Both the position numbers and the translations under genes were made by a program. Below the pieces are notes generated by a model. That model was not told where the DNA came from. It did no database searches and saw only the letters and a list, made by a program, of their open reading frames with translations. This document shows, one piece after another, positions 41,624 through 51,116 of a stretch of 64,000 nucleotides of DNA. Each line of letters begins with the position of its first letter. The stretch's first letter is position 1. The stretch lies in NCBI GenBank assembly GCA_035999365.1, contig DASYGT010000048.1, positions 16,128-80,127 of the forward strand. Reading direction: 5' to 3'. This DNA is from DASYGT01 sp035999365 (GTDB lineage Bacteria; Actinomycetota; Actinomycetes; Mycobacteriales; Jatrophihabitantaceae).

Positions 41624-42634
41624 TTAGCTCCCGTCCGCCGGGTACCGCACGCCGATCCGTTTCCGGACGTCGTCGATCATCTCGAGGATCGCGACGGTCT
41701 CGTCGAGCGGAACGACCGGGCTCTCCAGCTCGCCCTGCCGCAGGCATCGCGCCACCTCGGCCACCTGCAAGCCGTACCCGTTGCCGGTGATCGGAGTGGT
41801 GGTGAACTCCTCGCCGGGCTCGGTGGTCACGGTGAGCGATGTCGCGCGCTGGATGCGCGGGCCGATCTCGACGGTGCCTTTGGTGCCGCAGATCATTCCG
41901 GCGGCTGGGCTGTGCGTCACCGCGCTGGTGAAGATCTGCCCGAGCGCGCCGTCTCGGTACCCGCACTGGATCGACACCGAGGCGTCCGAGCCCGTGGGCG
42001 AGAGGGTCCCGATCGCGTCGACGTGCTCGGGTGCGCCGAGGATCAACCACGCGAACGTGATCGGGTAGACACCGAGGTCGAGAAGAGCGCCACCGCCGGC
42101 GGCCAGGTCGAAGAGTCGGTGCCGGGCGTCGAATTCGAAGCGGCTGCACAGCTCGGCGCGCAGACCGACCACCTCGCCGATCGCCCCGCTCGCCACGACC
42201 TGCTGCGCGCGCCTCACGAGTGGGTTGAAGCGCATCCACATGGCTTCCATGCAGAACAGGCGGCGCTCGCGCGCTGTAGCGACGATCTCGCGAGCCTGCC
42301 GGGCATTCAGAGCGAACGCCTTCTCGACGAGCACCGGCTTGCCGGCCTCGAGGGCGAGCAGCGCGTGCTCATGGTGCTGCCCGTGCGTCGTCGCGATATA
42401 GACGACGTCGACCTCAGGATCTGCGACGAGTTCGGCGTACGAGCCGTAGGCACGAGCGACGCCGTTCGTGGCGGCAAACGCCTCTGCACGGGCGAGGTCG
42501 CGGGCACCCACAGCTGCCAATGTGCAGCCGGGCGAGGCCGCGATGTCAGCTCCCACGGTCGCGGCGATGGAGCCCGCACCGAGGATGCCCCAGCGGATCG
42601 GATCGCTCAGGATGCCGGACGCGCTGCCCGTCAC
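41624..42634 (-). CDS. Gfo/Idh/MocA-family oxidoreductase
   Basis: This 336-residue enzyme has an N-terminal NAD(P) Rossmann fold (RWGILGAGSIAATVGADI), the family motif EKAFALNARQAREI with its Lys, and the C-terminal alpha/beta domain (GGGALLDLGVYPI). Such enzymes oxidise sugars or dihydrodiols; the substrate is open. GTG 42634 overlaps the kgd stop as GTGA, so it is made with Kgd, an unexplained link. Confidence 0.87.
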   Translation of the reverse strand: MTGSASGILSDPIRWGILGAGSIAATVGADIAASPGCTLAAVGARDLARAEAFAATNGVARAYGSYAELVADPEVDVVYIATTHGQHHEHALLALEAGKPVLVEKAFALNARQAREIVATARERRLFCMEAMWMRFNPLVRRAQQVVASGAIGEVVGLRAELCSRFEFDARHRLFDLAAGGGALLDLGVYPITFAWLILGAPEHVDAIGTLSPTGSDASVSIQCGYRDGALGQIFTSAVTHSPAAGMICGTKGTVEIGPRIQRATSLTVTTEPGEEFTTTPITGNGYGLQVAEVARCLRQGELESPVVPLDETVAILEMIDDVRKRIGVRYPADGS

Positions 42635-45600
42635 GCGAACGCTGTCGCCACGATCTCGGCCTGCTGCGCCTCGTGGATAGCGTGCGAGCCGACCGCGGGC
42701 GATGCCGAGGCGCGCCGGGACACCCGCATGAGCGGACGCCCGCCGAGGTGCTCGGGCAGGTTCAAGGCCATGAACGGCCACGCGCCCTGGTTGGCCGGCT
42801 CCTCCTGCACCCACACGACCTGCGCGTCGGGGTAGCGCGCCAGTTCGGCGGCGAGGGCGTCGGCGGGCAACGGATACAGCTGCTCGACGGTCAGGATCGC
42901 CACGTCGTCGTGGCCGTTTTCCTGCCGCGCCGCGGCGAGGTCGTAGTAGACCTTCCCGGTGCAGATCAGCACCCGCCGCACGTTGGCAGGGTCGGCGTGG
43001 TCATCGGCGATGACCGGACGGAATGCGCCGGTCGTGAAATCGTCCAGCTCGCTCACGGCGGCCTTGAGGCGCAGCAGCGACTTGGGGGTGAACGCGATGA
43101 GCGGCCGACGCACGGGCGACAGGCCCTGCCGGCGCAGCAGATGGAAGTAGTTCGCCGGCGTAGAGCACATCGCCACCGTCATGTTGTTCTCGGCGGCCAT
43201 CTGCAGGAAGCGTTCGGGACGCCCGGAGGAGTGATCTGGTCCCTGACCTTCGTAGCCGTGGGGCAGTAGCAGCGAGACGGCGGAGCGCTGCCCCCACTTG
43301 GCTTCACCGGAGGAGATGAACTCGTCGACGATCGTCTGCGCGCCGTCGGCGAAATCACCGAACTGGGCCTCCCAGCAGACGAGCGCATCCTCACGCACGA
43401 CCGAGTAGCCGTACTCGAAGCCCATCGCGGCGTACTCGCTCAGGAGCGAGTCGTACGCCCAGAACGGCGCCTGGTCGTCGGAAAGCTCGCGCAGTGGGGT
43501 GTATTCCGCGCCGCTGTTGCGGTCGATCAGCGTGACGTGCCGTTGGGTGAACGTGCCGCGCCGCGAGTCCTGCCCGGCCAATCGCACGGGGTGGCCCTGC
43601 AGGACGAGAGATCCGAACGCATACAGCTCGGCCGTAGCCCAATCGACGGCGCCGTTGCTTGCCATTGCGATGCGGCGATCGATCTGAGGCTTCAGACGCG
43701 GGTGGATCGTGAAGCCCTCCGGTGGGTTCGCGTAGGCGTCCGAGATCCGCTTGATCACGTCGAGACCGACGGCTGACGTGACCTGCTGCGCCGGGCTGAC
43801 GTGCTCGATCTGCGGTTCGGGCTTCGGCTGCCCGGAGGCATTGCGTGTCTCGACGAAGACCTTTTCCAGCTGGGCCTGGAAGTCCTTCAGCGCGGCCTCG
43901 GCGTCCTCGAGCGTGATGTCGCCACGACCCACGAGGTCCGCGGTGTAGAGCTTTCGCACGCTGCGCTTGCCATCGATGATGTCGTACATCTGCGGCTGGG
44001 TGAACGACGGATTGTCCGCCTCGTTGTGCCCACGTCGGCGGTAACACACCATGTCGACGACGACGTCCTTCTTGAACTCGCGCCGGTACTCGACCGCCAG
44101 CCGTGCGACCCGTACGCATGCCTCCGGATCGTCACCGTTCACGTGGAAGATCGGAGCCGCGATCATGCGTGCGATGTCGGTGCAGTAGAGCGATGATCGT
44201 GAGGCCGAGGGCGATGTCGTGAAGCCGACCTGGTTGTTGACGACCACGTGCACCGTGCCGCCCGTCCGGTAGCCGCGCAGTTGCGAGAGGTTCAGCGTCT
44301 CGGCCACGACGCCCTGGCCGGCGAAGGCGGCGTCGCCGTGCATCAGCAGGGGGAGGATCGAGAAGCCGGCCTCGCCCTTGTTGAGCACGTCCTGCTTGGC
44401 TCGAACGATCCCCTCGAGCACGGGGTCGACCGCTTCGAGGTGCGAGGGGTTCGCCGTCAGGCTCACAGCGATGTCGGCGCCGCTCGGGGCGTGGAAGGTG
44501 CCGTCGGCTCCGAGGTGGTACTTCACGTCACCGGAGCCCTGCGCGGTGCCGGGGTCGATGTTGCCTTCGAACTCATTGAAGATTTTCGCGTACGGCTTGC
44601 CGACGATATTGGCGAGCACGTTGAGCCGGCCGCGGTGCGGCATGCCGATGACGACCTCGTCCAGGCCTTCCTCGGCAGCCTCGGCGAGTACGGCGTCGAG
44701 GAGGGCGATGACCGTCTCGGCGCCCTCGAGGCTGAATCGCTTCTGACCCACGTACTTCGTCTGCAAGAACGTCTCGAACGCCTCGGCAGCGTTCAGCCGG
44801 CCGAGGATGTGCAGCTGCTCCTCGCGGGTGGGCTGCGCCTGCTTGACCTCGATGCGCGCCTCGAGCCAGCGGCGCTGGTCGGGATCGGTGATGTGCCGGT
44901 ACTCGACGCCGACCCGACGGCAATACGCGTCGCGCAGAACGCCGAGGATGTCGCGGAGTTTCATCAGCTTCTCGCCGGCGAAACCGCCCACTGGGAATTC
45001 GCGGTCGAGGTCCCACAGCGTCAGGCCGTAACTGGTGATGTCCAGATCAGGGTGCTTGCGCACGGTGTACTCGAGCGGGTCGGTATCGGCCATCAAATGG
45101 CCCCGGGTCCGGTACGCATTGATCAGCTCGATGACGTGCGCTTCCTTGCTGATCTGTCCCTCATGCCGGAAGTCCTGGTCGATCCGCCACCGCACGGGCT
45201 CGTACGGGATCCGCAGCGCGGCGAAGATCTCGTCGTAGAAGTCGTCGCCGAGAAGCAGTTCGTGCACGCGACGCAGGAATTCGCCGGACTGGGCGCCCTG
45301 GATGATGCGATGGTCGTAGGTCGAGGTCAACGTCATGATCTTGCTGACGGCGCGGAACGTGAGCTGCTCCTCGCTCATACCGCTGAACTCGGCGGGGTAT
45401 TCCATCGCGCCGACACCCACGATGGTGCCCTGACCGGCCATCAGTCGAGGCACCGAGTGGTTGGTGCCGATCGTCCCGGGGTTGGTCAGGCTGATCGTCG
45501 TGCCGGCGAAATCGTCCGTGGTCAGCTTGCCCGCGCGTGCGCGCCGAATGATGTCCTCGTAAGCATTCCAGAACGCGGCGAAGTCCATCGCCTCGGCGCC

Positions 45601-46356
45601 CTTGATGCTGGCGACGACGAGCGAACGTGCGTTGTCCTTGCCGACAAGGTCGATCGCAATGCCCAGGTTGACGTGAGCCGGACGCACCACATTCGGCTTG
45701 CCCTCGATCTCGGCGAAGTGGTTGTTCATCTCGGGGTGGTCGTGCAATGCACGGACGACGGCGAAGCCGATGATGTGCGTGAAGCTGATCTTTCCCCCGC
45801 GGGAACGGCGCAGATGGTTGTTGATGACGACGCGGTTGTCGGCGAGGAGCTTGGCGGGGACGGCGCGGACGCTCGTGGCGGTGGGCACCGTGAGCGAGGC
45901 CTCCATGTTCAGGACGACCCGGGAGGCGGCACCGCGCAAGGGCGTGGTCGTGTCGTGGTCGGCGGCGACCGGAGCCGGTCGAACCTCCGACGCGATCTTC
46001 GGCTCGACCTTGGTGGGGCGCGGCTCGGCCTGAGCCGGCGTCGGCACGGCCGCGCGCAGAGCTGCACCGCTCGGGGGCGGCGGCGTGCCGTTGTCGAGAG
46101 CGGGCTCGGTGACCGTCGGTGGCGTGTGCGTGGGCGGTGGCGGAAGGGGGGCGGGCGGCGTGCCGTCGGCCTCGGGCGCCGGCGGCGTCGGGCGGTAGTC
46201 GGCGAAGAAGTCGTGCCAAGCCGCGTCGACGCTGTTCGGATCTGCCTGGTAACGCTCGTACATGTCTTCGACGAGCCATTCGTTGGCGCCGAAATCGCCC
46301 ACGGTGCCGACTGCGGGGTTGGGCTCGTTGCTTGTCGACTGGTCAGTCGTCGCCAC
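42631..46356 (-). CDS. kgd: Multifunctional 2-oxoglutarate decarboxylase/dehydrogenase E1-E2 Kgd
   Basis: This 1241-residue fusion is the actinobacterial enzyme that joins the TCA-cycle 2-oxoglutarate dehydrogenase E1 and a catalytic E2 acyltransferase domain without a lipoyl domain. After a short N-terminal helix (WLVEDMYERYQADP) and a Pro-rich linker comes the E2 part (KISFTHIIGFAVVRAL, STYDHRIIQGAQSGEF). The E1 part has IGMPHRGRLNVLANI and GDAAFAGQGVVAETL. GTG 46356 is chosen; an upstream in-frame start adds 13 residues. Confidence 0.95.
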   Translation of the reverse strand: MATTDQSTSNEPNPAVGTVGDFGANEWLVEDMYERYQADPNSVDAAWHDFFADYRPTPPAPEADGTPPAPLPPPPTHTPPTVTEPALDNGTPPPPSGAALRAAVPTPAQAEPRPTKVEPKIASEVRPAPVAADHDTTTPLRGAASRVVLNMEASLTVPTATSVRAVPAKLLADNRVVINNHLRRSRGGKISFTHIIGFAVVRALHDHPEMNNHFAEIEGKPNVVRPAHVNLGIAIDLVGKDNARSLVVASIKGAEAMDFAAFWNAYEDIIRRARAGKLTTDDFAGTTISLTNPGTIGTNHSVPRLMAGQGTIVGVGAMEYPAEFSGMSEEQLTFRAVSKIMTLTSTYDHRIIQGAQSGEFLRRVHELLLGDDFYDEIFAALRIPYEPVRWRIDQDFRHEGQISKEAHVIELINAYRTRGHLMADTDPLEYTVRKHPDLDITSYGLTLWDLDREFPVGGFAGEKLMKLRDILGVLRDAYCRRVGVEYRHITDPDQRRWLEARIEVKQAQPTREEQLHILGRLNAAEAFETFLQTKYVGQKRFSLEGAETVIALLDAVLAEAAEEGLDEVVIGMPHRGRLNVLANIVGKPYAKIFNEFEGNIDPGTAQGSGDVKYHLGADGTFHAPSGADIAVSLTANPSHLEAVDPVLEGIVRAKQDVLNKGEAGFSILPLLMHGDAAFAGQGVVAETLNLSQLRGYRTGGTVHVVVNNQVGFTTSPSASRSSLYCTDIARMIAAPIFHVNGDDPEACVRVARLAVEYRREFKKDVVVDMVCYRRRGHNEADNPSFTQPQMYDIIDGKRSVRKLYTADLVGRGDITLEDAEAALKDFQAQLEKVFVETRNASGQPKPEPQIEHVSPAQQVTSAVGLDVIKRISDAYANPPEGFTIHPRLKPQIDRRIAMASNGAVDWATAELYAFGSLVLQGHPVRLAGQDSRRGTFTQRHVTLIDRNSGAEYTPLRELSDDQAPFWAYDSLLSEYAAMGFEYGYSVVREDALVCWEAQFGDFADGAQTIVDEFISSGEAKWGQRSAVSLLLPHGYEGQGPDHSSGRPERFLQMAAENNMTVAMCSTPANYFHLLRRQGLSPVRRPLIAFTPKSLLRLKAAVSELDDFTTGAFRPVIADDHADPANVRRVLICTGKVYYDLAAARQENGHDDVAILTVEQLYPLPADALAAELARYPDAQVVWVQEEPANQGAWPFMALNLPEHLGGRPLMRVSRRASASPAVGSHAIHEAQQAEIVATAFA

Positions 46357-46476
46357 GGTTTCCGGCCATTCTCGAGTTCGGGGGGCTGCCAGCACCCGAG
46401 ATTACGCGCTCACGATGCGTGCCCGCATGCCGCACGTGGTGGCGAACACCGCCCTTGTGACTGGTGACGGCGCGGA

Positions 46477-47229
46477 TCAGGTGATGTCGCGGTTCATCGT
46501 GATCGACGCACCGAGAACTGCGGGCACAATCGCCCACAGCAGCAGGACGATGACCCCGCCCGCGGTGGAGAGCAACGTGATTCCGTTGAAGTCGGCGGTC
46601 GGGTTGGTCGTCAGGATGGCCGATGACGCTCCGGCCGGAGTGAACGGATAGACGTTCTTCACCTTGGGGATGGCGAGCACGATGTTCTCGAGGATAAGCA
46701 GGAAAAGCAGGCCGACCGAGACCGCGACGATCTGGTTCTTCACCAGGGATCCGACGCCTAGGCCGATGATCCCGTAGAGGGCGACGACGACGAAGACGCC
46801 GATGAGCGAGTGCGGGATGTGGCCGTCGCCGAGCCCGACACTCAGGTGCTTCGACGAGATCCACGGCACCGCGATCGCGACCTCGACCAGCACGCAGATC
46901 GCAGAGAATGCGGCACCGACCAGGCCGTAGGTGATCATCTTTGCCGTCACGATCGCCCACCTCGACGGTGTGGCGAGAACGGTCGGCGTGATCGTCTGGT
47001 ACCGGAACTCAGTCGTCACGCCGAGTATGCCGAGGATGAACACGGCGATGTCGGAGGTGGAGGCTGACCCGAACACGTCCGCAACGTCTTGCGAGTTCTG
47101 AACCCCGTGGTGCGATGCATACGCCGCTACGACGATGAGCGCGCTCACCGCGATGCTCGCGAGCAGCAGCCAGAACCACACCTGCGTGGTGCGCAGTTTG
47201 AGGAACTCGGCCCGAATCAGGTTGATCAC
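46477..47229 (-). CDS. ABC transporter permease (ABC-2 type)
   Basis: This 250-residue protein starts like ABC-2 permeases (INLIRAEFLKLRTTQVWFWLL) and has six membrane helices, with TTEFRYQTITPTVLATPSR in the first loop, as in export systems with an ATPase of the CcmA/DrrA class. The GTG overlaps the ATPase stop. The substrate is not evident. Confidence 0.88.
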   Translation of the reverse strand: MINLIRAEFLKLRTTQVWFWLLLASIAVSALIVVAAYASHHGVQNSQDVADVFGSASTSDIAVFILGILGVTTEFRYQTITPTVLATPSRWAIVTAKMITYGLVGAAFSAICVLVEVAIAVPWISSKHLSVGLGDGHIPHSLIGVFVVVALYGIIGLGVGSLVKNQIVAVSVGLLFLLILENIVLAIPKVKNVYPFTPAGASSAILTTNPTADFNGITLLSTAGGVIVLLLWAIVPAVLGASITMNRDIT

Positions 47230-48146
47230 TGCGGATTACCACCCTGGGTGAGGGCGAAGAAGAGCTGCTCGAGATCGAACCGCTGCAGGCTCAGCTCATG
47301 CAGCTCGACGCCGGACGTGAAGGCGAGGTGCCCGACCTGCGCCAATGTCAGGTTCCTGACCTGGACGGTGCCTGCGTCGGCCTGGCGATGGTCGGCGCCG
47401 GCTTGGTGCAGGGCAGCGACGAGTCCGGTCGCATTCGGGGTGCGCACGAGAACCGTGTCGGCGCCGGCCGTCAGTTCGGCGATCGATCCGGCGCGAACAA
47501 GGCGCCCGCGGTTGAGGATGACCACACGGTCGGCGATCTCCTGCACTTCGTTGAGCTGGTGGCTCGAGACCAGGACGGTGCGCCCCTCGCTCGCGAGGTG
47601 CCGAAAGAATCCGCGCAGCCATCGGATGCCGTCCGGGTCGAGACCGTTGGCCGGCTCGTCGAGGATGAGTACCCGCGGGTCGCCGAGCAGCGCTGCGGCC
47701 AGTCCGAGCCGCTGCCGCATCCCCAGTGAATAGCCGCGCACCTTGCGCCGCCCTGAGTCGGCCAGGCCGACCATTTCCAGAATCTCATCCGCTCGGCGCT
47801 CGGGCAGACCCGCCACCGTGCAGAGGATCCGCAGGTGGTTGCGACCCGTGCGAGCGGGGTGGTAGCTCGACGACTCGAGCGAAGCACCGACGACGGTCAG
47901 CGGGTTGGCAATGTCGCGGTACCGGCGGCCTCCGACCGTGGCGACACCCGACGTGGCGTTCACGAGACCGAGGATCATCCGCAGCGTCGTCGTCTTCCCT
48001 GCGCCGTTCGGTCCGAGGAACCCGGTGACCGAGCCCGGCTCGACCGTGAAGCTCAGCTGTTCGACCGCTCGAATGTTGCCCCGAAAGACCTTCGTGAGGT
48101 CTTGGACAACGATGCGGCCGTCGGAGGGAGGTGCAGCGACGGTCAC
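47226..48146 (-). CDS. ABC transporter ATP-binding protein (export type)
   Basis: This 306-residue ATPase has Walker A GPNGAGKTT near residue 46, signature YSLGMRQRLGLA, Walker B VLILDEPANGLDPDG and switch His in VSSHQL. A C-terminal extension of about 85 residues follows, as in DrrA/CcmA-like exporters. With the downstream permease it forms a two-gene exporter. Confidence 0.92.
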   Translation of the reverse strand: MTVAAPPSDGRIVVQDLTKVFRGNIRAVEQLSFTVEPGSVTGFLGPNGAGKTTTLRMILGLVNATSGVATVGGRRYRDIANPLTVVGASLESSSYHPARTGRNHLRILCTVAGLPERRADEILEMVGLADSGRRKVRGYSLGMRQRLGLAAALLGDPRVLILDEPANGLDPDGIRWLRGFFRHLASEGRTVLVSSHQLNEVQEIADRVVILNRGRLVRAGSIAELTAGADTVLVRTPNATGLVAALHQAGADHRQADAGTVQVRNLTLAQVGHLAFTSGVELHELSLQRFDLEQLFFALTQGGNPQ

Positions 48147-48188
48147 CGCCCTATCTCAGCACAATGCTGCCGAGCTTCGACGCCTGCA

Positions 48189-48593
48189 TCACCGGTCGGC
48201 GAGTCGGCGCACGAACTTCAGCCCACTCCAGACGTGGTCGACCGCAGCGATCTTCACGTCGACGAGGCCCGTCTCCAGCCCGTGCTCGCGCACCCCGTTC
48301 TCGGTGAGGTCGGTCGCGACTCCGCTGGCCTGCTTCGGCCAACACGCCCACAGCGCCCCGGCGGTCTCGAGAGCTGGGATCAGGTGTGCGAAGTGCCCGA
48401 CGAGGGTGGCCCGGTCCGGGCAGAAGAGCAGGACGACGTCGAACTGTGCGCCGGCGGGATGCGATCGGACGTTGACTCCGGACGGCAGGGCGCCGAGGTC
48501 GAAGCCGGCCGGAGCGCGGACGAGTAGGACTCGTGAGCCGTCCTTGATGCCGAGCTTGGCCGCCAGCGGAGTTCCGGAGTGACCCGCGGCCAC
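48189..48593 (-). CDS. DUF3052 family protein
   Basis: This 134-residue soluble protein fits DUF3052: TPLAAKLGIKDGSRVLLVRA, FDVVLLFCPDRATL and ALWACWPKQASGVATDLTE. The last stretch with Trp-Pro-Lys is the family hallmark. Function is unknown. GTG 48593 follows the thioesterase stop by one base, so the two form an operon. Confidence 0.85.
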   Translation of the reverse strand: MAAGHSGTPLAAKLGIKDGSRVLLVRAPAGFDLGALPSGVNVRSHPAGAQFDVVLLFCPDRATLVGHFAHLIPALETAGALWACWPKQASGVATDLTENGVREHGLETGLVDVKIAAVDHVWSGLKFVRRLADR

Positions 48594-48594
48594 G

Positions 48595-49137
48595 TCATCC
48601 TCCGCTGGGCATGAGCAGGCAGGTGCCCGACGCCGTCGCAACGATCTTGCCTTGGGCGTCGTGGACATCAGCCTCTGCAAACGCGACGCGACGGCCCGGT
48701 TTCGTGACCCACCCGCGGGCCCGCAACTCTCCGCCGTCACTGCCCACAGGGCGCAGATAGCTCACCTTGAGCTCGATGCTCGTGTACCCGACGCCCGGCG
48801 GCAGGGTTGACTGGACGGCGCATCCGAGGACTGAATCGAGCAGCGTGCAGACAAGTCCGCCGTGCACGAGACCGATCGGGTTGTATGCCGACTCATCGGG
48901 TTGGCACACGAAGGAGACGTCGCCGTTCGCCACCTCGACAATGCGAAAGCCGAAGTGTGCGGCCATCGGCGGCGGCGCCAGAACTCCATCGCGGATCGCG
49001 CGCAGATGTTCGACGCCGGCGAGGGATTTGCCTGCGACGGCCGTGCGCAGCGGGTCGTACCAGGTGATCGTCTTCGTGCGTGGCTCGCCCCAGTCGGCGC
49101 CGGCGCCGGTGCCTGCGCCCGTCTCGGTCGCATCCAT
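48595..49137 (-). CDS. PaaI-family hotdog thioesterase
   Basis: This 180-residue hotdog protein has NPIGLVHGGLVCTLLDSVLG with the HGG motif and the catalytic acid of the PaaI/4HBT class, then SIELKVSYLRPV. It hydrolyses acyl-CoA of unknown identity. It is a second PaaI-type gene, separate from the one at the left edge. An N-terminal extension of about 40 residues contains a Gly/Ala-rich segment. Confidence 0.87.
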   Translation of the reverse strand: MDATETGAGTGAGADWGEPRTKTITWYDPLRTAVAGKSLAGVEHLRAIRDGVLAPPPMAAHFGFRIVEVANGDVSFVCQPDESAYNPIGLVHGGLVCTLLDSVLGCAVQSTLPPGVGYTSIELKVSYLRPVGSDGGELRARGWVTKPGRRVAFAEADVHDAQGKIVATASGTCLLMPSGG

Positions 49138-49160
49138 ACCGGCACGCTAACGCGTGTGCG

Positions 49161-50150
49161 TCAGTCGGCGAGTGCTGGTATGACGTCCGTCATAAACAGA
49201 TCGACACCGGTCGGGTCGTACGCCGCGTCGACGAAGTAGCCGATCGCATAGGACAGGCCCATTCCTCGAGCGTCGATCAATCGCTCGACGATCTGCTCGG
49301 GCGTCCCGACGAGCGGGCCCGAGGCGAACATGGCTTCGTAACGCTCGATCTCGGCCGCGGGAACGAGCGGCGTGTAGTGCGCCCGGATCCAGTCCAGCTT
49401 GTCTTGGACGTCCTTCTGGGTCGCGCCGATGACGACGTTGTAGTTGCCCGACCGGACGATGCTGTCGAAATCCCTTCCGATGTCGCGGCAGTGCGCGGCG
49501 AGGATCTCAGACTTGTGGCGGAACGTGTCCGGAGTGGCGTCGAAGTTGGTGTAGTCGGCGTACTGCGCCGCGATGCGCAGCGTCTTCTTCTCGCCGCCGC
49601 CTGCGATCCAGAGCGGGATGCCACCGTCCTGCAGCGGCATCGGCTGGCAGATCGCGCCGTCGACCTGGTAGTGCTTGCCGTCGAATGTGGCGGTGCCGGT
49701 TCGCCAGAGGTCGCGCATGATCTGCACGCCTTCATCCAGCCTTGCGATGCGTTCGCCCGCGCTGGGGAAGCCGTAGCCGTACGCGCGCCACTCGTGCTCG
49801 TACCAGCCGGCGCCGATGCCCATCTCGACCCGCCCACCGGAGATCACGTCCACGGTCGCGGCCACCTTGGCGAGGTAGGCGGGGTTCCGGTAGGACATGC
49901 AGCTGCACATCTGGCCGAGTCGAAGTCTCGACGTCGTCGCTGCGAACGCCGCCATGAGGCTCCATGCTTCGTGGGTCGCATGGTCCGTCGGTAACGGGAC
50001 TGTGTGGAAGTGGTCGTAGACCCAGATCGACTCGAACGGGCCGGCCTCGGCACGCCGAGCGATGTCGAGCATCGCCGCCCATTGCCGATCGGGCTCGATA
50101 CCGACGAGATCCAACCGCCAGCCCTGCGGGATGAACATTCCGAATCGCAT
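49161..50150 (-). CDS. LLM-class (luciferase-like) F420-dependent oxidoreductase
   Basis: This 329-residue TIM barrel of the bacterial luciferase-like family has SIWVYDHFHTVP, GQMCSCMSYRNPAYLAKVAATVDVISGGR-type motif parts and GIGAGWYEHEWRAYG, typical of actinobacterial F420-dependent enzymes. The substrate is unknown. ATG 50150 has GGTGGG just upstream, in the 26-bp gap to the divergent phosphoesterase gene. Confidence 0.88.
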   Translation of the reverse strand: MRFGMFIPQGWRLDLVGIEPDRQWAAMLDIARRAEAGPFESIWVYDHFHTVPLPTDHATHEAWSLMAAFAATTSRLRLGQMCSCMSYRNPAYLAKVAATVDVISGGRVEMGIGAGWYEHEWRAYGYGFPSAGERIARLDEGVQIMRDLWRTGTATFDGKHYQVDGAICQPMPLQDGGIPLWIAGGGEKKTLRIAAQYADYTNFDATPDTFRHKSEILAAHCRDIGRDFDSIVRSGNYNVVIGATQKDVQDKLDWIRAHYTPLVPAAEIERYEAMFASGPLVGTPEQIVERLIDARGMGLSYAIGYFVDAAYDPTGVDLFMTDVIPALAD

Positions 50151-50176
50151 CGACCCACCATAGGCAGAATGGGTCA

Positions 50177-51112
50177 ATGGAATCCATCCGGTCGCGGGTC
50201 GCGATATCGGCGGCGCTCACCGCTCTGGTGATCTGCGCGGCCGCCTGCACGTCCACACCTCCCGATGCCGCGCGTGCGCCCGCCTCGCACAGCACCGGCC
50301 CATCGGCCAGGCCCGCGACGACGGGCGCGGCGTCGTCACCGGACGCGAGGGCCGGCGCGCTGCGCCATCCCGCGCACATCGTGATCGTCGTCGAGGAGAA
50401 CCACTCGTTCGATGAACTCACCGACGCGCAGGCGGCCCCGTACCTGGCGACCCTCGCGGGGCGGGCCGCAGTGCTCACCGGCTCCTTCGCGGTCACGCAC
50501 CCCAGCGAGCCGAATTACCTTGCTCTGTTCTCCGGCTCGACGCAGGGGATGAGCGACGATTCGTGCCCTCGATCTTTCGGTGGTCCCAACCTGGGCCGCG
50601 CGCTGCTCGATGCCTCGCTGACGTTCGCCGGCTACTCAGAGGATCTGCCGAGCGTCGGCAGCGGCGCCTGCTCGGCCGGCTCATACGCGCGCAAGCACAA
50701 CCCATGGGCCGATTTCACGAACCTCCCGCCAAGCGTGAACCAGCCGCTGTCTGCACTGCCCAGTGACTACTCCCAACTGCCCGTGGTGTCCTTCGTGATC
50801 CCGAACGAGGCCAACGACATGCATAGCGGCAGCGTCTCGGCCGGCGACCGCTGGCTCGCCGATCATCTCGGCGGCTACGCCGCATGGGCGGCCGCGCACG
50901 ACAGCCTGCTCGTGATCACCTGCGATGAGGACGACCACAGTGCGAGCAACCGCGTTCTCACGATGTTGGTCGGAGCGCACGTCCGCGCCGGGACCTATCC
51001 CGAGCGCGTCGATCATTATTCGCTGCTGCGGCTGGTCGAAGACGCGTACGGACTGCCCCGCCTGGGACAAAGCGCCGAGGCGACACCGATCGACGGCATG
51101 TGGACGGGCTAG
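50177..51112 (+). CDS. Lipoprotein phosphoesterase (acid phosphatase / phospholipase C-like)
   Basis: This 311-residue protein has a lipoprotein signal peptide with Cys in ICAAAC near residue 24, an Ala/Ser/Pro-rich linker, and a phosphoesterase-family domain. Its motifs are IVIVVEENHSFDEL, THPSEPNYLALFSG, KHNPWADF and ITCDEDDH. The family includes bacterial phospholipase C and acid phosphatase AcpA. A surface phosphatase role is likely. Confidence 0.87.
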   Translation: MESIRSRVAISAALTALVICAAACTSTPPDAARAPASHSTGPSARPATTGAASSPDARAGALRHPAHIVIVVEENHSFDELTDAQAAPYLATLAGRAAVLTGSFAVTHPSEPNYLALFSGSTQGMSDDSCPRSFGGPNLGRALLDASLTFAGYSEDLPSVGSGACSAGSYARKHNPWADFTNLPPSVNQPLSALPSDYSQLPVVSFVIPNEANDMHSGSVSAGDRWLADHLGGYAAWAAAHDSLLVITCDEDDHSASNRVLTMLVGAHVRAGTYPERVDHYSLLRLVEDAYGLPRLGQSAEATPIDGMWTG

Positions 51113-51116
51113 CTGC

